Below, piece after piece: positions 12,020-23,189 of a stretch of 64,000 nucleotides of DNA (position 1 is its first letter; each line of letters begins with the position of its first letter). A program made the translations under genes and the position numbers. Below the pieces are notes generated by a model, which had not been told where the DNA came from, did not search any database, and saw nothing but the letters and a program-made list of their open reading frames with translations. The stretch is from Syngnathus acus (Eukaryota; Chordata; Actinopteri; Syngnathiformes; Syngnathidae): positions 15,993,464-16,057,463 of the forward strand of contig NC_051098.1 in the NCBI RefSeq assembly GCF_901709675.1, given 5' to 3'.

Positions 12020-15000
12020 GTCAGTCTTTCTATAGATTGGACGTGACTCTGTCAAGTTGATTGTGATGACGCACCGAGTTTAATCTCGGAGAATGTCACC
12101 TTCAATGCTGTCCAACGTTGAATGGAGGAGAACCTCACATTCACTTTAAATTAGCGTAAACACAAAACAGAGGCATATTTTTCCCATCTCGGCTTACCGA
12201 CTGAATCACTGAGTGATTTATTGTGCCAGTAAAGCCATTTAGAAAGTGTTCATTAATTCACAGCGATACATATTTCTTATGAAATGACCACAACGTAAGC
12301 CTTTTAAGAATAAATCGTGTTTTCAAATGGGCCAACTCATCATCAAGTGCGAACCCCAATGTAATTATTCTCCATATAATGTGTCACTTGTTAAATACTT
12401 TGTTCTGGCGCATTAATACAGGATGTTTTGTCGCATGTATTTGGAAGTCTAATTGGTTGTTGGCTGGGAATCAACACCTGCTTCTTTCGGTGGCTAATTT
12501 ATCAGTGAAGTTGAAGACTAATTAGTCTAATCTCTGCTTTCGCTCTGCCATAGCCAATGAAAACATGACAGACTTTAGAGGAGCTTCCTCAAAGCACATT
12601 TGCTGCATTGTCCCCGACTGCTCAACAAACGGAGGCAAAATAAAAGCTAGTCATTAAACTCTGATTACAGATGGTCTAAAGAAGAAAAAAAAAAGCTTTT
12701 AAGGTAAGATGTCAAACTCAAGGCCCGGGGGCCAGATACGGCCCCGTCGACCTTTGAGGTACGGCGGTATTAGCGCCGTATTTATCATTGAGAGAGATTG
12801 TAAATCAAAATGTATTTCGTCATCTAGCCTGAATTTTGCCATTTTAACACTTAAATGATTTTGTGCTGACAAGGGTCGTCTTGCCAATTTCCACTTGACT
12901 CCTTTGATTTTCTATTGGAGTGTTTTTCATAGGTCCTATCTCCCTCTTCACTCTACTCCCCCAGCCCCGCGGTGACACTTTTGACCTTAAACTGTTTATC
13001 AGTGCTGGTATGCTGTTCATTCTCTTGCACCGCATGGTACAGAAGGCCCTTGTGTGTCTATGTTGCACTTGTGTGATAATTACCATGCCTGCTAGCAGGT
13101 TGGAATAGGTTTTCACACATTGATTGTGAGGTCAAGGGAGTGTGTGAAATCTGTGTTGTATCACTCCATGGCCACAAGTGTTTTTGATTTTATTTTTTAT
13201 TTAATATTTAAAAAAAAAAAAATTAATTTATTATTATTTTTATTCATCATTTTTTTTATACTATAATTCATTTATTGAGCCCTATTTTTATGCCCAAGGC
13301 AAGTCTTGCGCGAAACTGTGTAGAAAGGTGCGTTTCCACCGTTGTGGGAGGGAACACAGCTGACTTGTTTGCCATCCAATGGCAAGAAAATGAAGGTGCT
13401 CATTTTCACACCGAGTCTGATCTGCTTTCTGTCACCAGATTGTCATGGGCTCACTTGCTACGTTTGCTATAAAGCCCAGCAAGGTAGAGCAAATTCCAAA
13501 CCGCAGTGAACGAGACTTTCCCTGCTGTGAAAACGGCGCCTGTGTATGTTAATAGGGCCCGTTATGTGCATCAACAGCTTGAGAAGTGTAAAGCCAGATT
13601 GTTTACTTGCCACGCTATCATTACGATGGCTGCAAGGTTGCAGGCTCCAGTCGTCTGACCTTTCCCTTGAACCTCCGTGACCCGACGCTGGAATTAAGAT
13701 CAATAAACATGAATTTACATGGACAGTGTCAATGTTTCAAAGCAAATCTAATCCTGCAAAGTTTGAATCATCATTTTTGCGCTAATTAGCCATTCTCCTC
13801 GAGCATGTTTAGATAACCGCTTGAAAAGCTATTGTTGCAGTAAAAAAGTCATCATGTTCCGTCATAGTGTTTCCGACACAGCTGGCCCCACAAAAAAAGA
13901 AAGAAAAACTTTCATTTGCAATCTGCTCCAGTCTGGAATCCCCTCAGGGTGGCCGACCGTATGGACGTTTTTGAGTTATTCGTTCATCTTGCGAAGTACA
14001 TTTTGTGTTTTGACTTTTTAAGCAGTCAACACATCTGAGATTCGCTGTGAGCCCCGAGGCCAACGTCAACTCTGAGCTGTGACGGGCGCCAACAAATAAT
14101 TCAAACGGCTTTCTCGGTCCCTTTTAACATCGTCCCCCCCCCTGTTTACCTGAGGTAGCCAAAACCTGTGTGACCGTCCTCTCGCTCAGCGAGGGGCCGG
14201 AAACATTCCGCCTCTGCTCTCTGCATCGTTTTTGTTTTGTTTTTGTCCTCCGCCAGCAAGTGGAATGTTTTGAATTCCTCTGTCACCTAGCTCCACTTGA
14301 GTGTCCTCATGCAAGAAGTAGGAGAGTGGGAGATTAGTCCCGACATAGACAACACAATCCTACAGAGATATTAAACGTAGCTGGGGGAGAAATAAAGAGT
14401 ACACATAAAGGCTGCCGCTGTTCCTTTTTATTTGAATTGTTTATTTTATGTCAGAACAGTGAGACGTCAAAAACAGGAGCAGAAATGTCCATCTATTATT
14501 ACAGTAGTAGAATTTGAATGCTGCTATATGTGTCAGTGTTTAACCAAACAGGCAGTTTTACTCTTCAAACGTTGAAGTTCTTACTAAGTTCAGAGCAGGA
14601 AGCCAATTGACATTGACGTAATGGCTTTCAAGCTTCCTCAGCGTTTATGCTTTCCAGTAAGTCAGCCATTGTGGCTGCGTTATGTCTGCAACATTTGCCC
14701 AAGAGTGGTTAAAAAAAAAATATATTGCAAATATTATAGAGCTAGTCAAGCACCACTTAAGCCACTTTAAATAGTGTCTGGGTGAAAGAGGCCGGCTAAC
14801 AACGAGCCCATGCGAACGACATCTTCGATTGTTTATTCAGCTGTCGATGTGACAAATGCACCGACTGGTCAGACTCGGTTCACTTTCTCACTTTTAATTA
14901 GAGCTTCCTTGCTCGTGTCTCGACGTATTGCTGTTTGACTCTGCGGCTGTGTAGAAGCAGGATGGAAAACCTTTGGTGTATCTGGAGCAGAGGCCATTCT

Positions 15001-18000
15001 GAGTGAGCTCCATCTCTCTAATGAGCCCTCCTCCACTGCATTGTCAGGCTCGCTCTGCCGCCGGCCGCAGTCTATGCGCCCAGCCAACCGTGCGACTGAC
15101 CGGCCTGCCAGGACCAAGCCTCGGGGGGGGGGCTGACAGACTTACTGGAGATTCCGGCCTTGAGGGCTTTCAAAACAGGACCATCAAAAGCCTTTAATGC
15201 TCGGTACCGTACGGAGGCAGGCGGTTTAGGAATTACATATTTCCAAAGGGAGGGGGAGGGGTGCACGACGCCACAGTGATGTCTATCTCTGATATACAGA
15301 ACAGGATTGAACAAATGATTGCTTATCGTATAAGTTGGAAAGGAATGTGCGGGATGGGTGTGCGTGCGCTCAAGTAAATACCATAACGCAGAAATTGCGC
15401 TTGTTTACGAACAGTCAAAAGTTTTCGCCCATTCCGCACGCAGATGATATCTTTTATTTCTTTCAGAAACAACGAGCCAAGCCGAGGCATTCCATCACCA
15501 AACCGATTGAGAGCAACTACTTTGGAATGCCGCTGGTTACCGCGGTAACTCCAGAGAGGCCAATCCCGGTGTTCGTTGAGAAGTGTATTCAATTTATTGA
15601 AACAAGACAAGGTAAGAAAAAACTTTTTTTTTTTTTTTACTTTCACACACAAGAGATTTTAGAAGCAGGTATTTAAGTGACTCAGCAGGCCAGGCCTTAC
15701 TTTTTAAAGCCACACACATTCAAAGTCAACAGTACTTTAATGTGAAACTTGAGGATAGTGCCCCCTAGTGGACAGAAATAATACCCGTGTGTATATTTTG
15801 TTGTTTATTAACGCAAAATAATTGTTTGAATTAAAAAATATTTCTCAAAAATCTTGACTTAGCTTTACATTCATCTTGTTTAGAAGACAAGGCAAACCTC
15901 CGCGTGAGTTCATCGAAAACATTTCTGCTGCTTACTGACATTCCATCGCATTCCGCCTTTAATCTCGCCGCCATTAAAAACCAGCGTGGATTACTCAAGC
16001 TTTACAAAACATCCCGCGGCCCGCTGCCTGCCTGCCTGCGGAAGAACGGAGGCAACTCGCCGCATAATGAGGCGTCACGTTAGGTTACACCTTGCCATGT
16101 TCACATGTGAAATGGAGCAGTTACAATAACTTCAGAGAGGGAGGGAGGGAGGGAGGGGCGGGGCTTGCGTATTTGTTGATGTACACGCTTCACCTGAGCT
16201 GTTTCTGTTTCATTTGCAACTTTATACCTGCCAGTGTTTGATTTATTTGGTTTTCCCTTCTTCTCCTTCACTGACCTTGTTTCTTTTCCTCTGATTCACC
16301 CCCCCCCCCCCCCCCCCCCCCATCGGTGTCTTGGAGTACTTTCTACCTGTCATCTTTGATTTCCTTCATCTACTTCTTCACCCGCATTTCTGTTTCTCTG
16401 CTTTCTTCTATTTTTCTTCTCTTCCTTCAGCTCAATGGCATTCCTCTTATTGTGTGTGGCCCCATAAGTCGACAATTAGCTTTGGTATTCGCCCGTGAAA
16501 TGTCATCATTTTTGAAACTCCAGGTGTACCTAATAAAGTGTCCAGTGAGTGCAGCACACGCTCTTTACAACATTTATGAGATTTTTTTTTTTGGTCGCTG
16601 CTGTAAGTCAGACTTGCTTATCCGCAATCTGTGTCTGCAATGTTCCGCCATAACGGCGCTGGCAGGAAATTACGATCCAGTGCTGACACGGTGTTTGTCG
16701 CCTTAGCGGCAGCTGATAATCAGCGAGCATTGTGAAGCTGACCCCGAGTTCTCCGTTTCGACCCGCATCCTTAGCCTTTTGTGTAAAAATACCTACCGGC
16801 TGATGTGTCTCCTTTTATCCAGTGTGATCTGTAAAAATAGCTGTCGGTGCTTTTTTTTTTCTTTATTGGGGCCATGTTGTTGTGTTCTTCAGAATAACTG
16901 TAGCACTATTTGTGTTATTGGGGACTTTTTACACATGTGGGAGTGTCAAATAAATCCACGGCAAGTATCTACCATCAGCTTTGACTTTTTGCTCAGCGCC
17001 CGCATCTTGCCTTCGGATGTGATACGGGGCGTGAGAGCCTCGCGGTGACACAAAAGGGCAGCACCCGCCGACCCGCTGGTCGCCATGGTGAGCCATGAAA
17101 TCGGCCTCCGGGGCGGCGACGGCTTGTTTGGAATTTGCGCTGATGCAGGATCAGCTGCAGCGTCGTCCCGCTGTGACATGTGGCGGGGGCGCGAGCGGTT
17201 AACCTGCCGGCGCTTTAGTGCCACTGAGTTCACGTGCTTGCTAATTGGCATTTCTTCATGTACTAAGCAACAACGGCGAGGGGTAAGTCATTTATTATCC
17301 ATCCAACGTAACTTTTCGGCGGTTAAACTCCGTTTTGAGGAACGTGCGATCTTCACGCAAGGTCTGTGATTCAACCCTTCCAGGGTGGCGCTGTTATTTT
17401 GGCTAGTTCACGTAAGCTCGGCAGTTAGCTCAACTGAAATGAGGTCATTCCAAAAGGAGGCGTGTGTTCAAAGTTGTTTGCCGGCCGCATTTCGCCGAGG
17501 TATTGACCACGATCCAATTGAAAGCGGAATCTTATTGACGTCGACTACTTTTGATTTGCACAATTGCGAGACTTGTCTTGGTCGTGTCTGCAGTTAGATT
17601 CTTTCATCATCCCACCGCACATCCATCCTCACAGCTTCACACTCGGCCTTGGCTGTTTCCTGCTCCCCTCCTCCCAATCCTTCGCCGTCCTGTTTTCTTC
17701 TTGTCTGCTTTTGAAAAGCTTTTGTGGATAATTGATTGGGAGACGGAGGTGGTCGATGCGGCACGCTTTGACTGAAAGCACTCTTCTCTGCCTCACCCTT
17801 CTTTACCTCTCTTTCTACCTCGCCTTCTTCGATCGCTCTTTTTCTCGATCAAAAGTTTGAATGGACAATTTTAGAGATGACGGGTGGATCTTTTTATTTT
17901 TTTATTTTGAAATAAAAGCTGTTAGAATTATGAATCACAACTCTAAATGTGCTCTTGATGTACTGCACAATAGCCGGATTATTGTCATTGAAGGCTGATT

Positions 18001-21000
18001 GATTGATTGATTTAACCAAGATACATACCTTCAAGTTTAGTTTGTTTTTTATTCTTTTTTTGTTATTCATCCATCAATTTTTTTGGGGTTGTATTCTTCC
18101 TGGGCTCCACAACTCTGTTTCCATAGAAGCTAACGTAACGAGAAGCGTCGCAAGTTATGGAATATTGCAGGCCGCTAAAGCTGCATTTGGTCTTTTCACC
18201 AGGCTTGAGCACCGAGGGCATCTACAGGGTCAGCGGGAACAAGGCGGAGATGGAGAGCATGCAGCGCCAGTTTGAACAAGGTACGTATCCCTCCACTGTT
18301 GTTCAGGCAAACATCCGCTTCAACATCCCAGAAGTTTTCCCGGCCCAATCTTCAGTCAATCCTTTTTTTTTTCTAAAGTTAATAACACAAGGGAATAGTC
18401 GATGTAAATAGTGGCTGTCTCGTTGGTTTTCTACTTGTACTCGTTTTGCATGCGTGTGCCCATGCATGTATCTTCTAAGGTTAGGGCAGTTCATTATCTC
18501 CAGATTGCTTTGTTTAATGAAGCATATCATGGGTAAGATGGATAGCGGACTAAGATGGCGGCAGAATGCAAGCGCATAGACATGTAAATGAGGTCGAATC
18601 CCACTCGGGGAATCAGACTTGAAGCACTTTTGCATAATTCAGACAGTTGTTATGATTGACACTTTGTCAGCGAGTTATTCATTCAACAGCGTGTCTTTGG
18701 AGACTGGGAGCTGTTGCTAATATTTGGATTGCCTAGTTGAACTAAATGAGTTCCTAATGCTTCCCAAAAATGATGCAATAAAGTTTGACAGGCCAAAAAT
18801 AAACATCAAAGATGTTCATTTTTTTATTCATAATTGGGCTCCGTCCGGTATGTTTGGATTCAAAAGGCCAAACCAAACCAAATACTTGCAAGTACCATCT
18901 GAGCACATTTCGAGTAAAAACATTCAAGTTGCATGACCTACAATACAAAGAAACATTTGGTTATTTTTGTTTGTATTATGTCTGATTCCATTTTTGACGT
19001 GTAATGATTCATCGATTAATTGATTACAAATTTGACATATTTTGATAAATTAATCATTTAAAGACTTTGCTTAACTTACAATTGTCCCAATCATTGCAAT
19101 TTTAGCCTCTCAAAAGTAAATATTCTCCATTTTTTTCTTCATCTTTATCAAAGCAGAATGCTTATTATTATTTGTGTTGAATCCAATTAAGACATCTACT
19201 AACGTTTTAGCACCCTTGCTATTTGTTAGCTTGTCTTTGGCCTTTTCCATGATGTGTTAGCATTAAGCTAGTAGACTTTAAGGCAAAGTAATGTGGCTCT
19301 TGCACAATTACCTTTGTTATAGGTTTAACTTGACAATACATTTCAACTGAAATTGGGAAAAAAAGAAAAAGTGCTACTTGTTGCTAGCTTGACAAAAAAG
19401 TGCTAATTGCCACTTGTTGTGGAGTTGAGTTGTCATCACACGGCTCTCGTATCAACATTTAGGTTCACATTCTGAATATTACAAAGCAAAGTGCTTCATG
19501 TATCATTAAAACGGTAATGCCTCCTCTTTATCAGATCACAACTTGGACCTGGTGGAGAAAGACTTCACCATCAACACAGTAGCCGGCGCCATGAAGGCCT
19601 ACTTCTCCGAGCTTCCTGAACCTCTGGTACCTTACAACATGCAGGTCGAGCTGGTGGAAGCTTTCAGTAAGTCACTAAGAAAGTAATATAGGCTGGTGGG
19701 GGAGGAGGAGGAGGGCTTCTTTAAATCCAGAGTGTATTGGATTTTCCTTGAAATCCCTTTTGCATTTCTTAAAGCTAACAAGCACAACTCTCACAAGGCA
19801 AGTCCATTCATGGGGAGAATTGGATTTAGCCCTCAGTGCGAGCTGTGCCGAACAGGATGGAGGCCAGACTATTTTACCATGGGCGATGGCGTAAACGTGG
19901 CGATGAAGTCCTCTATGAAGTTGAGATAAACGAGGTCGCTCTGCTCTTTTTTTGTCACCCTACTTCCACTCAGGAATAAAGATTTAAGGCGGAGCTTCCA
20001 CTCGCGTCGTGCCAGATATTTAGCCCAAGGCCGCGTCGCGCTGTCACCTTGCTTGGCTCACACATACCCTCAGATATGCGCGTGTGTGTTTTTCATTTTT
20101 TAACGGCCCCGGCGAGACCCCTCAGCCGTGACAGGGACCTGATAAGGCTCCTGCAGGCGCTACCACAATAGAAGGACTGAACGCTTGGGGAAAAAGAAAA
20201 TAAGTGCTGTCTGAAAGCTTCCTTTGGTAGACGATTGCCAACTAATACGGTGCTTTTCACAATCCCGCTTCTTGGTGGATTTATATTGCTTTGTATGGTT
20301 TGCCTTTGAGTAAATGAAGACAACAGCAAAAAAAAAAAAAAGGCCTGGACAACCATCACTATTTTTGCACTCCCGTTTCCCTTCATGTATGTTTGTCAGC
20401 ATTTTTTTGGAAGAATTTTTGGATCCTTTTTCGACCCCACAATGCAGTCAATCCGCATTTCCAAGCGGCGAATGCTTGACAAGAATTGCCAGCAACAAAT
20501 AGAAACAAATCAAGTGTGAGCTCGTAAAATGTACGAAATCACACTTTGGTCACAGTTTGCCGTAGGGAGCCCGAGTCGGCCGGCGCATTGCCGTTCCACC
20601 TTAAATGTGGTTTTGATCCGCCGTGACCTTAAGATGGAATGAGAAAGTCCAATTCTCTGCGTGTAGATCATGTGTGCGGCGCGGATGAGAACATCTGCTG
20701 CTTTGTCCGCCCCGCTCGCATATACAATCCACACGGGATCGACTGCTACATGGGTGATGTCAGCTTTTCTGACTCACTCCTCACTGCCATCAGTCTTAAC
20801 ACACCCTAAGTGTGTGTGCGTGTGTGTGCGTGTGCATGCTCTAGAAATCTCCAGTGTGGTATTCTTGTGTGTGGTCATTGTGTCACACTTTGGCATCCGT
20901 TTTTCATCATATGCACCGACCGCTGTTGGGAGGAATGACTTATTATTTTCAGAGTCAAATTGCTTTCATTTTCCCATTGCGGTGCCTTCATCTTTGCACG

Positions 21001-23189
21001 GCTCCCTCGCTTCATGACATTGTATTTATTGTCTCTTCTCTTGGACGCTTTCTCTGCTTCTAAGCTAATCTCACCTTATTTTCTCTTCACCATTCAGAGA
21101 TCAACGATAGGGAGCAGCGCTTCCAGACGATGAAGGACATTCTCCGCCGCTTCCCGCGGGAGAATTATGAGGTCTTCAAATATGTTATCAAACACTTGAA
21201 CAAGTGAGTGTCGAGGCCGACCGGAGATGTCCTTTGATGGCGGTGATGACTACACCTCTTTTTATGGGGTCTACTCAGCTCGCCCCTGGATGTATTGAGT
21301 ACGAGTGGCAAAGGTGGCACACTGATTGATGCCTTGATGTAAAAATAGTGGCATCATAATACCCAAATTCTATAAAAATGATAAAAATATAATTTTTTCT
21401 GAAAAAAAAAATCTATAATGTCAATATCAACTGAAACAAAAACCTAGCAAAAACCTAAAACATCTGTGAATGCAGTGGACTCATACAAAACATGGAAGTT
21501 TAAATTATTCAAATTTAATTTAAAGTCTTTTTTAATATTTCACGAGTATATAAATTAAATAATTACTTATACAGTGCCTTTTATTACCTTCGTACCCTGT
21601 TATACTGTAATATCTCCGCTGTGCTGTTTAGAAACGGAATTAGCATGTTAGCATGCTAATTGAGTGCATTTCATTTATTGTCAAAGATAAACTACATGCT
21701 TGTTTACAGGCATGTGTTATAATTTAATGAGTAGATGTAGCTTTGTCGTTGGAGAAAACCCACTTTGTGTTGGAGTTGAATTGATTTCAAGATTTCTGAT
21801 TATTCCGATTTCCATTAGCCTCTGTATAGAGTTTTGATTCACTGTTAGCATTAAGCTAGCTGACTTTCATTCGTCAAAATGATCAGGATTACTTGAACAT
21901 ATTGTGTATTCGACTTTTAGATCCTTTCGTAAAGCAATATAATTGGGCTCAGGGTAGACGTTGAAGCATTTCCGTTGTCAAAAACTGTGAAAAGAACGAT
22001 ACGACAGAGCGCAGTCTTATCTGCTTCTTGTTTAGTTTGTCAGTATGCAGCCTTACTGCCTTTTGTCATGTTCATCTTATTTAGTGAATCCGTTGGTGGC
22101 TGTCAAGCCAGATAAGACTTTTATGTTCAAAATTGGGCTGCGGAGCGCCGGACTGGAGTCATTAGACAGATTTGTCAGGAACATATTTGTGGTCCACATG
22201 CATACGCAACTGAGTGTGGTGGGGATTCACAATTAGCTACAGAGGACGCAGTTGCTGTGACTGCTCACATAAGAATGACATGCAATCCGACTGGCGTCAT
22301 TATTCGCAGTCCTTACCAGAAGTATCCTGTGATGTTTTGATGGCCAGGGCTATTAGCATTAGCGCATTGCACTTTAATCATTAGCAGATGTTTTGCAAGG
22401 GGCTATTGTGTTTTATTTATTTTTTTCAAGTTTCATGGTAGGCATGGGCATTTGTGTCATGCACTACCATTTGGCATGACTGCTTACAGTAACGTGACCA
22501 TTTTCTGTATGTCGATGGCGAAGGTACTGAAGAAGAAGAAGAAGGGGGGCTTTTTCAGTTGGTTCCGTTCAATCAAGAGTCCGCAGAGCTAAATAAGACA
22601 GAAATAAAGTGAAATTGGATCATTTCCCACAGCACACCTTGCTAATCTCTCACGGCACAATGAACACCGTGGTTGGTCATGACGACTAAATTGAATGACT
22701 GCGCTCCTCAGGGTGAGCCAGCACAGCAAGCTGAACCTGATGACCAGCGAGAACCTGTCCATCTGCTTCTGGCCCACGCTGATGAGGCCCGACTTCACCA
22801 CAATGGACGCACTGACCGCCACGCGCACCTACCAGACAATCATCGAGAGCTTCATCCACCAGTGCGCGTACTTCTTCTACAACCAACCGCTGGCTGACGG
22901 CCTGCCGGGCTCGCCCACCTCCGCGCTCCCCTACGGCGGGGGCTCCTCGGCGTACTCGTGCATGGCCGGCGGCTACTCCTCCTCGCCGGCGCCGTCCCCC
23001 CCGACCCCTTACGTCCTCCCGGCCACGCCTCCCGTCATCCCGCACTACGGCCCTCCCATCCACCACCATCACCACCACCACCAGTCTCCGCCCCATTCCC
23101 CGCCGCCCACCCCCCAATTGCCCCTCCCCGCCCTGCTGCCGCCCTCCCTGCACCCCCATCACCCACCTACGGAACAACACACGCTGTGA
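8294..23189 (+). CDS. arhgap35: arhgap35 (p190A RhoGAP), six coding exons, 1,554 aa
   Basis: GTPase-activating protein that switches off RhoA-type GTPases, acting at the cell cortex and adhesions downstream of Src, integrins and growth-factor receptors. Coding exons are 8294-12019, 15467-15611, 18203-18280, 19535-19666, 21098-21203 and 22712-23189; total 4,665 bases, divisible by three. Domain order: GTP-binding domain (P-loop GQCGVGKS, residues 28-35; TKCD 199-202), four FF domains (about 270-550), two pseudo-GTPase domains (about 596-775 and 797-985), tyrosine motifs YAEPMD (Y1103) and IYSVPHD (Y1122), polybasic stretch (about 1231-1250), RhoGAP domain (about 1263-1452) with arginine finger R1299, and a Pro/His-rich tail. 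Human p190A is 1,499 aa; the extra length lies mostly in the tail and pseudo-GTPase loops. The RhoGAP domain and C-terminal TPQ...HTL signature fit ARHGAP35 rather than its paralogue ARHGAP5. Whether it is the teleost a or b copy is undetermined. Confidence 0.97.
12020..15466 (+). other. arhgap35 intron 1 (between coding exons 1 and 2)
   Basis: A 3.4-kb intron, GTCAGT to TTTCAG, with no protein-like ORF. It holds a probable hAT-derived fragment (12705-12850), an A/T-rich low-complexity tract (13190-13270) and a run of Gs at 15123-15131. The rest is ordinary unique sequence. Confidence 0.85.
12705..12850. mobile_element. Probable hAT-type non-autonomous element fragment
   Basis: The opening GATGTCAAACTCAAGGCCC followed by GGGGGCCAGATACGGCCC matches the terminal phrase of an abundant fish hAT-like repeat family (from memory: begins with CAG, then GTGTCAAACTCAAGGCC). 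Only one end is clear; the opposite terminal repeat and the 8-bp target duplication were not found, so it is likely truncated or decayed. Confidence 0.45.
15467..15611 (+). CDS. arhgap35: arhgap35 coding exon 2 (residues 1243-1290 plus split Gly1291)
   Basis: 145 bases starting after TTTCAG and ending AAG|GTAAGA. It encodes [12 protein letters not shown] (end of the polybasic region, which in human contains the Lys-Pro repeat KPKPKPRP) and then the beginning of the RhoGAP fold (ESNYFG...PVFVEKC). Exon 1 ends in phase 0, and the single trailing G joins GC of the next exon to make glycine. The basic, proline-poorer junction differs from human and may alter the switch region, but this is inference. 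Confidence 0.96.
15759..15771 (-). promoter_or_regulatory. CTCF-like motif
   Basis: TGCCCCCTAGTGG on the + strand is the reverse complement of the CTCF core (CCACTAGGGGGCA). The match is to the known consensus; occupancy is unknown, and similar strings also occur in fish retroelement tails. Confidence 0.4.
16299..16321. repeat. Poly-C run of 23 bases
   Basis: An uninterrupted C tract inside intron 2. It is likely length-polymorphic and could form an i-motif, or a G-quadruplex on the other strand. Its exact length should be treated with caution because homopolymers are error-prone in sequencing. Confidence 0.9.
16521..16550 (+). repeat. Dispersed GTGTACCTAAT repeat, copy 1
   Basis: CAGGTGTACCTAATAAAGTG followed by TCCAGTGAGT. 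Related copies lie at 41721, 54440, 55016 and 59868, all on the + strand. It resembles a short interspersed motif widespread in fish, and is probably the end of a larger decayed element. Confidence 0.6.
18203..18280 (+). CDS. arhgap35: arhgap35 coding exon 3 with the arginine finger
   Basis: 78 bases between TTTTCACCAG and GTACGTAT. With the G from exon 2 it encodes [19 protein letters not shown] and on to ...FEQ. The GIYRVSG motif is the RhoGAP signature and its arginine (R1299) is the catalytic finger that stabilises the GTP-hydrolysis transition state. It is intact, so GAP activity is expected. The exon ends with a single G that joins AT of exon 4 to make Asp1317. Confidence 0.97.
18281..19534 (+). 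other. arhgap35 intron 3
   Basis: A 1.25-kb AT-rich intron, GTACGT to TATCAG. A patch around 19002-19030 (ATTCATCGATTAATTGATTA) resembles the ATCGATTAAT phrase seen in several fish transposon-derived repeats. No other feature was identified. Confidence 0.85.
19535..19666 (+). CDS. arhgap35: arhgap35 coding exon 4
   Basis: 132 bases between TATCAG and GTAAGT. It encodes [20 protein letters not shown] and continues through [17 protein letters not shown] to EAF. It supplies the conserved lysine (K1337) and the LPEPLVPY helix and loop characteristic of RhoGAP domains. The terminal A joins AG of exon 5 to give Lys1361. Sequence is nearly identical to mammalian p190A over this stretch. Confidence 0.97.
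19667..21097 (+). other. arhgap35 intron 4
   Basis: A 1.4-kb intron, GTAAGT to CATTCAG, without protein-like ORFs. It contains a short GT run (20811-20835) and some GC-rich unique sequence (19980-20160, 20560-20720). Nothing else was recognised. Confidence 0.85.
21098..21203 (+). CDS. arhgap35: arhgap35 coding exon 5
   Basis: 106 bases between CATTCAG and GTGAGTG. It encodes [20 protein letters not shown] and continues to ...YVIKHLN. This is the central helical part of the RhoGAP domain. The final AA joins G of exon 6 to give Lys1396. The human counterpart has the same organisation (KINDREQKLHALKE...HLNK). Confidence 0.96.
21204..22711 (+). other. arhgap35 intron 5
   Basis: A 1.5-kb intron, GTGAGT to CTCCTCAG. 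It contains a TTAGCATGTTAGCATGCTAA patch near 21641, a sequence type often enriched in fish genomes, and a GAA-rich stretch at 22527-22545. The polypyrimidine tract before the last exon is weak (GACTGCGCTCCTCAG). Confidence 0.85.
22712..23189 (+). CDS. arhgap35: arhgap35 coding exon 6 (end of RhoGAP domain and C-terminal tail)
   Basis: 478 bases including TGA at 23187-23189. The first part encodes the end of the RhoGAP fold ([17 protein letters not shown], with N1410 in the conserved position, to about 1452). The remaining roughly 100 residues are low-complexity Gly/Ser/Pro/Tyr sequence with seven consecutive histidines (1513-1519), then [11 protein letters not shown] (1521-1531), and finish EQHTL. 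Human ends AEHTL after SPPQSPPPTPQS, a region reported as an ERK/GSK-3 target. The serine after TPQ (human S1483) is leucine here (L1532). The tail is longer than in human, and very GC-rich. Confidence 0.96.

Larger units (their letters stand above)
15612..18202 (+). other. arhgap35 intron 2
   Basis: A 2.6-kb intron. It contains a CTCF-like site (15759-15771), G-rich repeats (16136-16165), a 23-base poly-C run (16299-16321), one copy of a dispersed GTGTACCTAAT repeat (16521-16550) and a GC-rich, repeat-free block (16640-17260) that resembles an intronic regulatory element. No coding sequence was recognised. Confidence 0.85.

Noticed and set aside
18590-18625. Sequence resembling the T-arm of a tRNA (GGTCGAATCCCACTC)
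   Set aside because: No matching acceptor stem, D-arm or A-box could be placed around it.
22686-23180. Minus-strand 164-codon ORF opposite the last arhgap35 exon
   Set aside because: Shadow of the GC-rich coding exon; Arg/Gly-rich composition is the antisense of the Pro/His tail.
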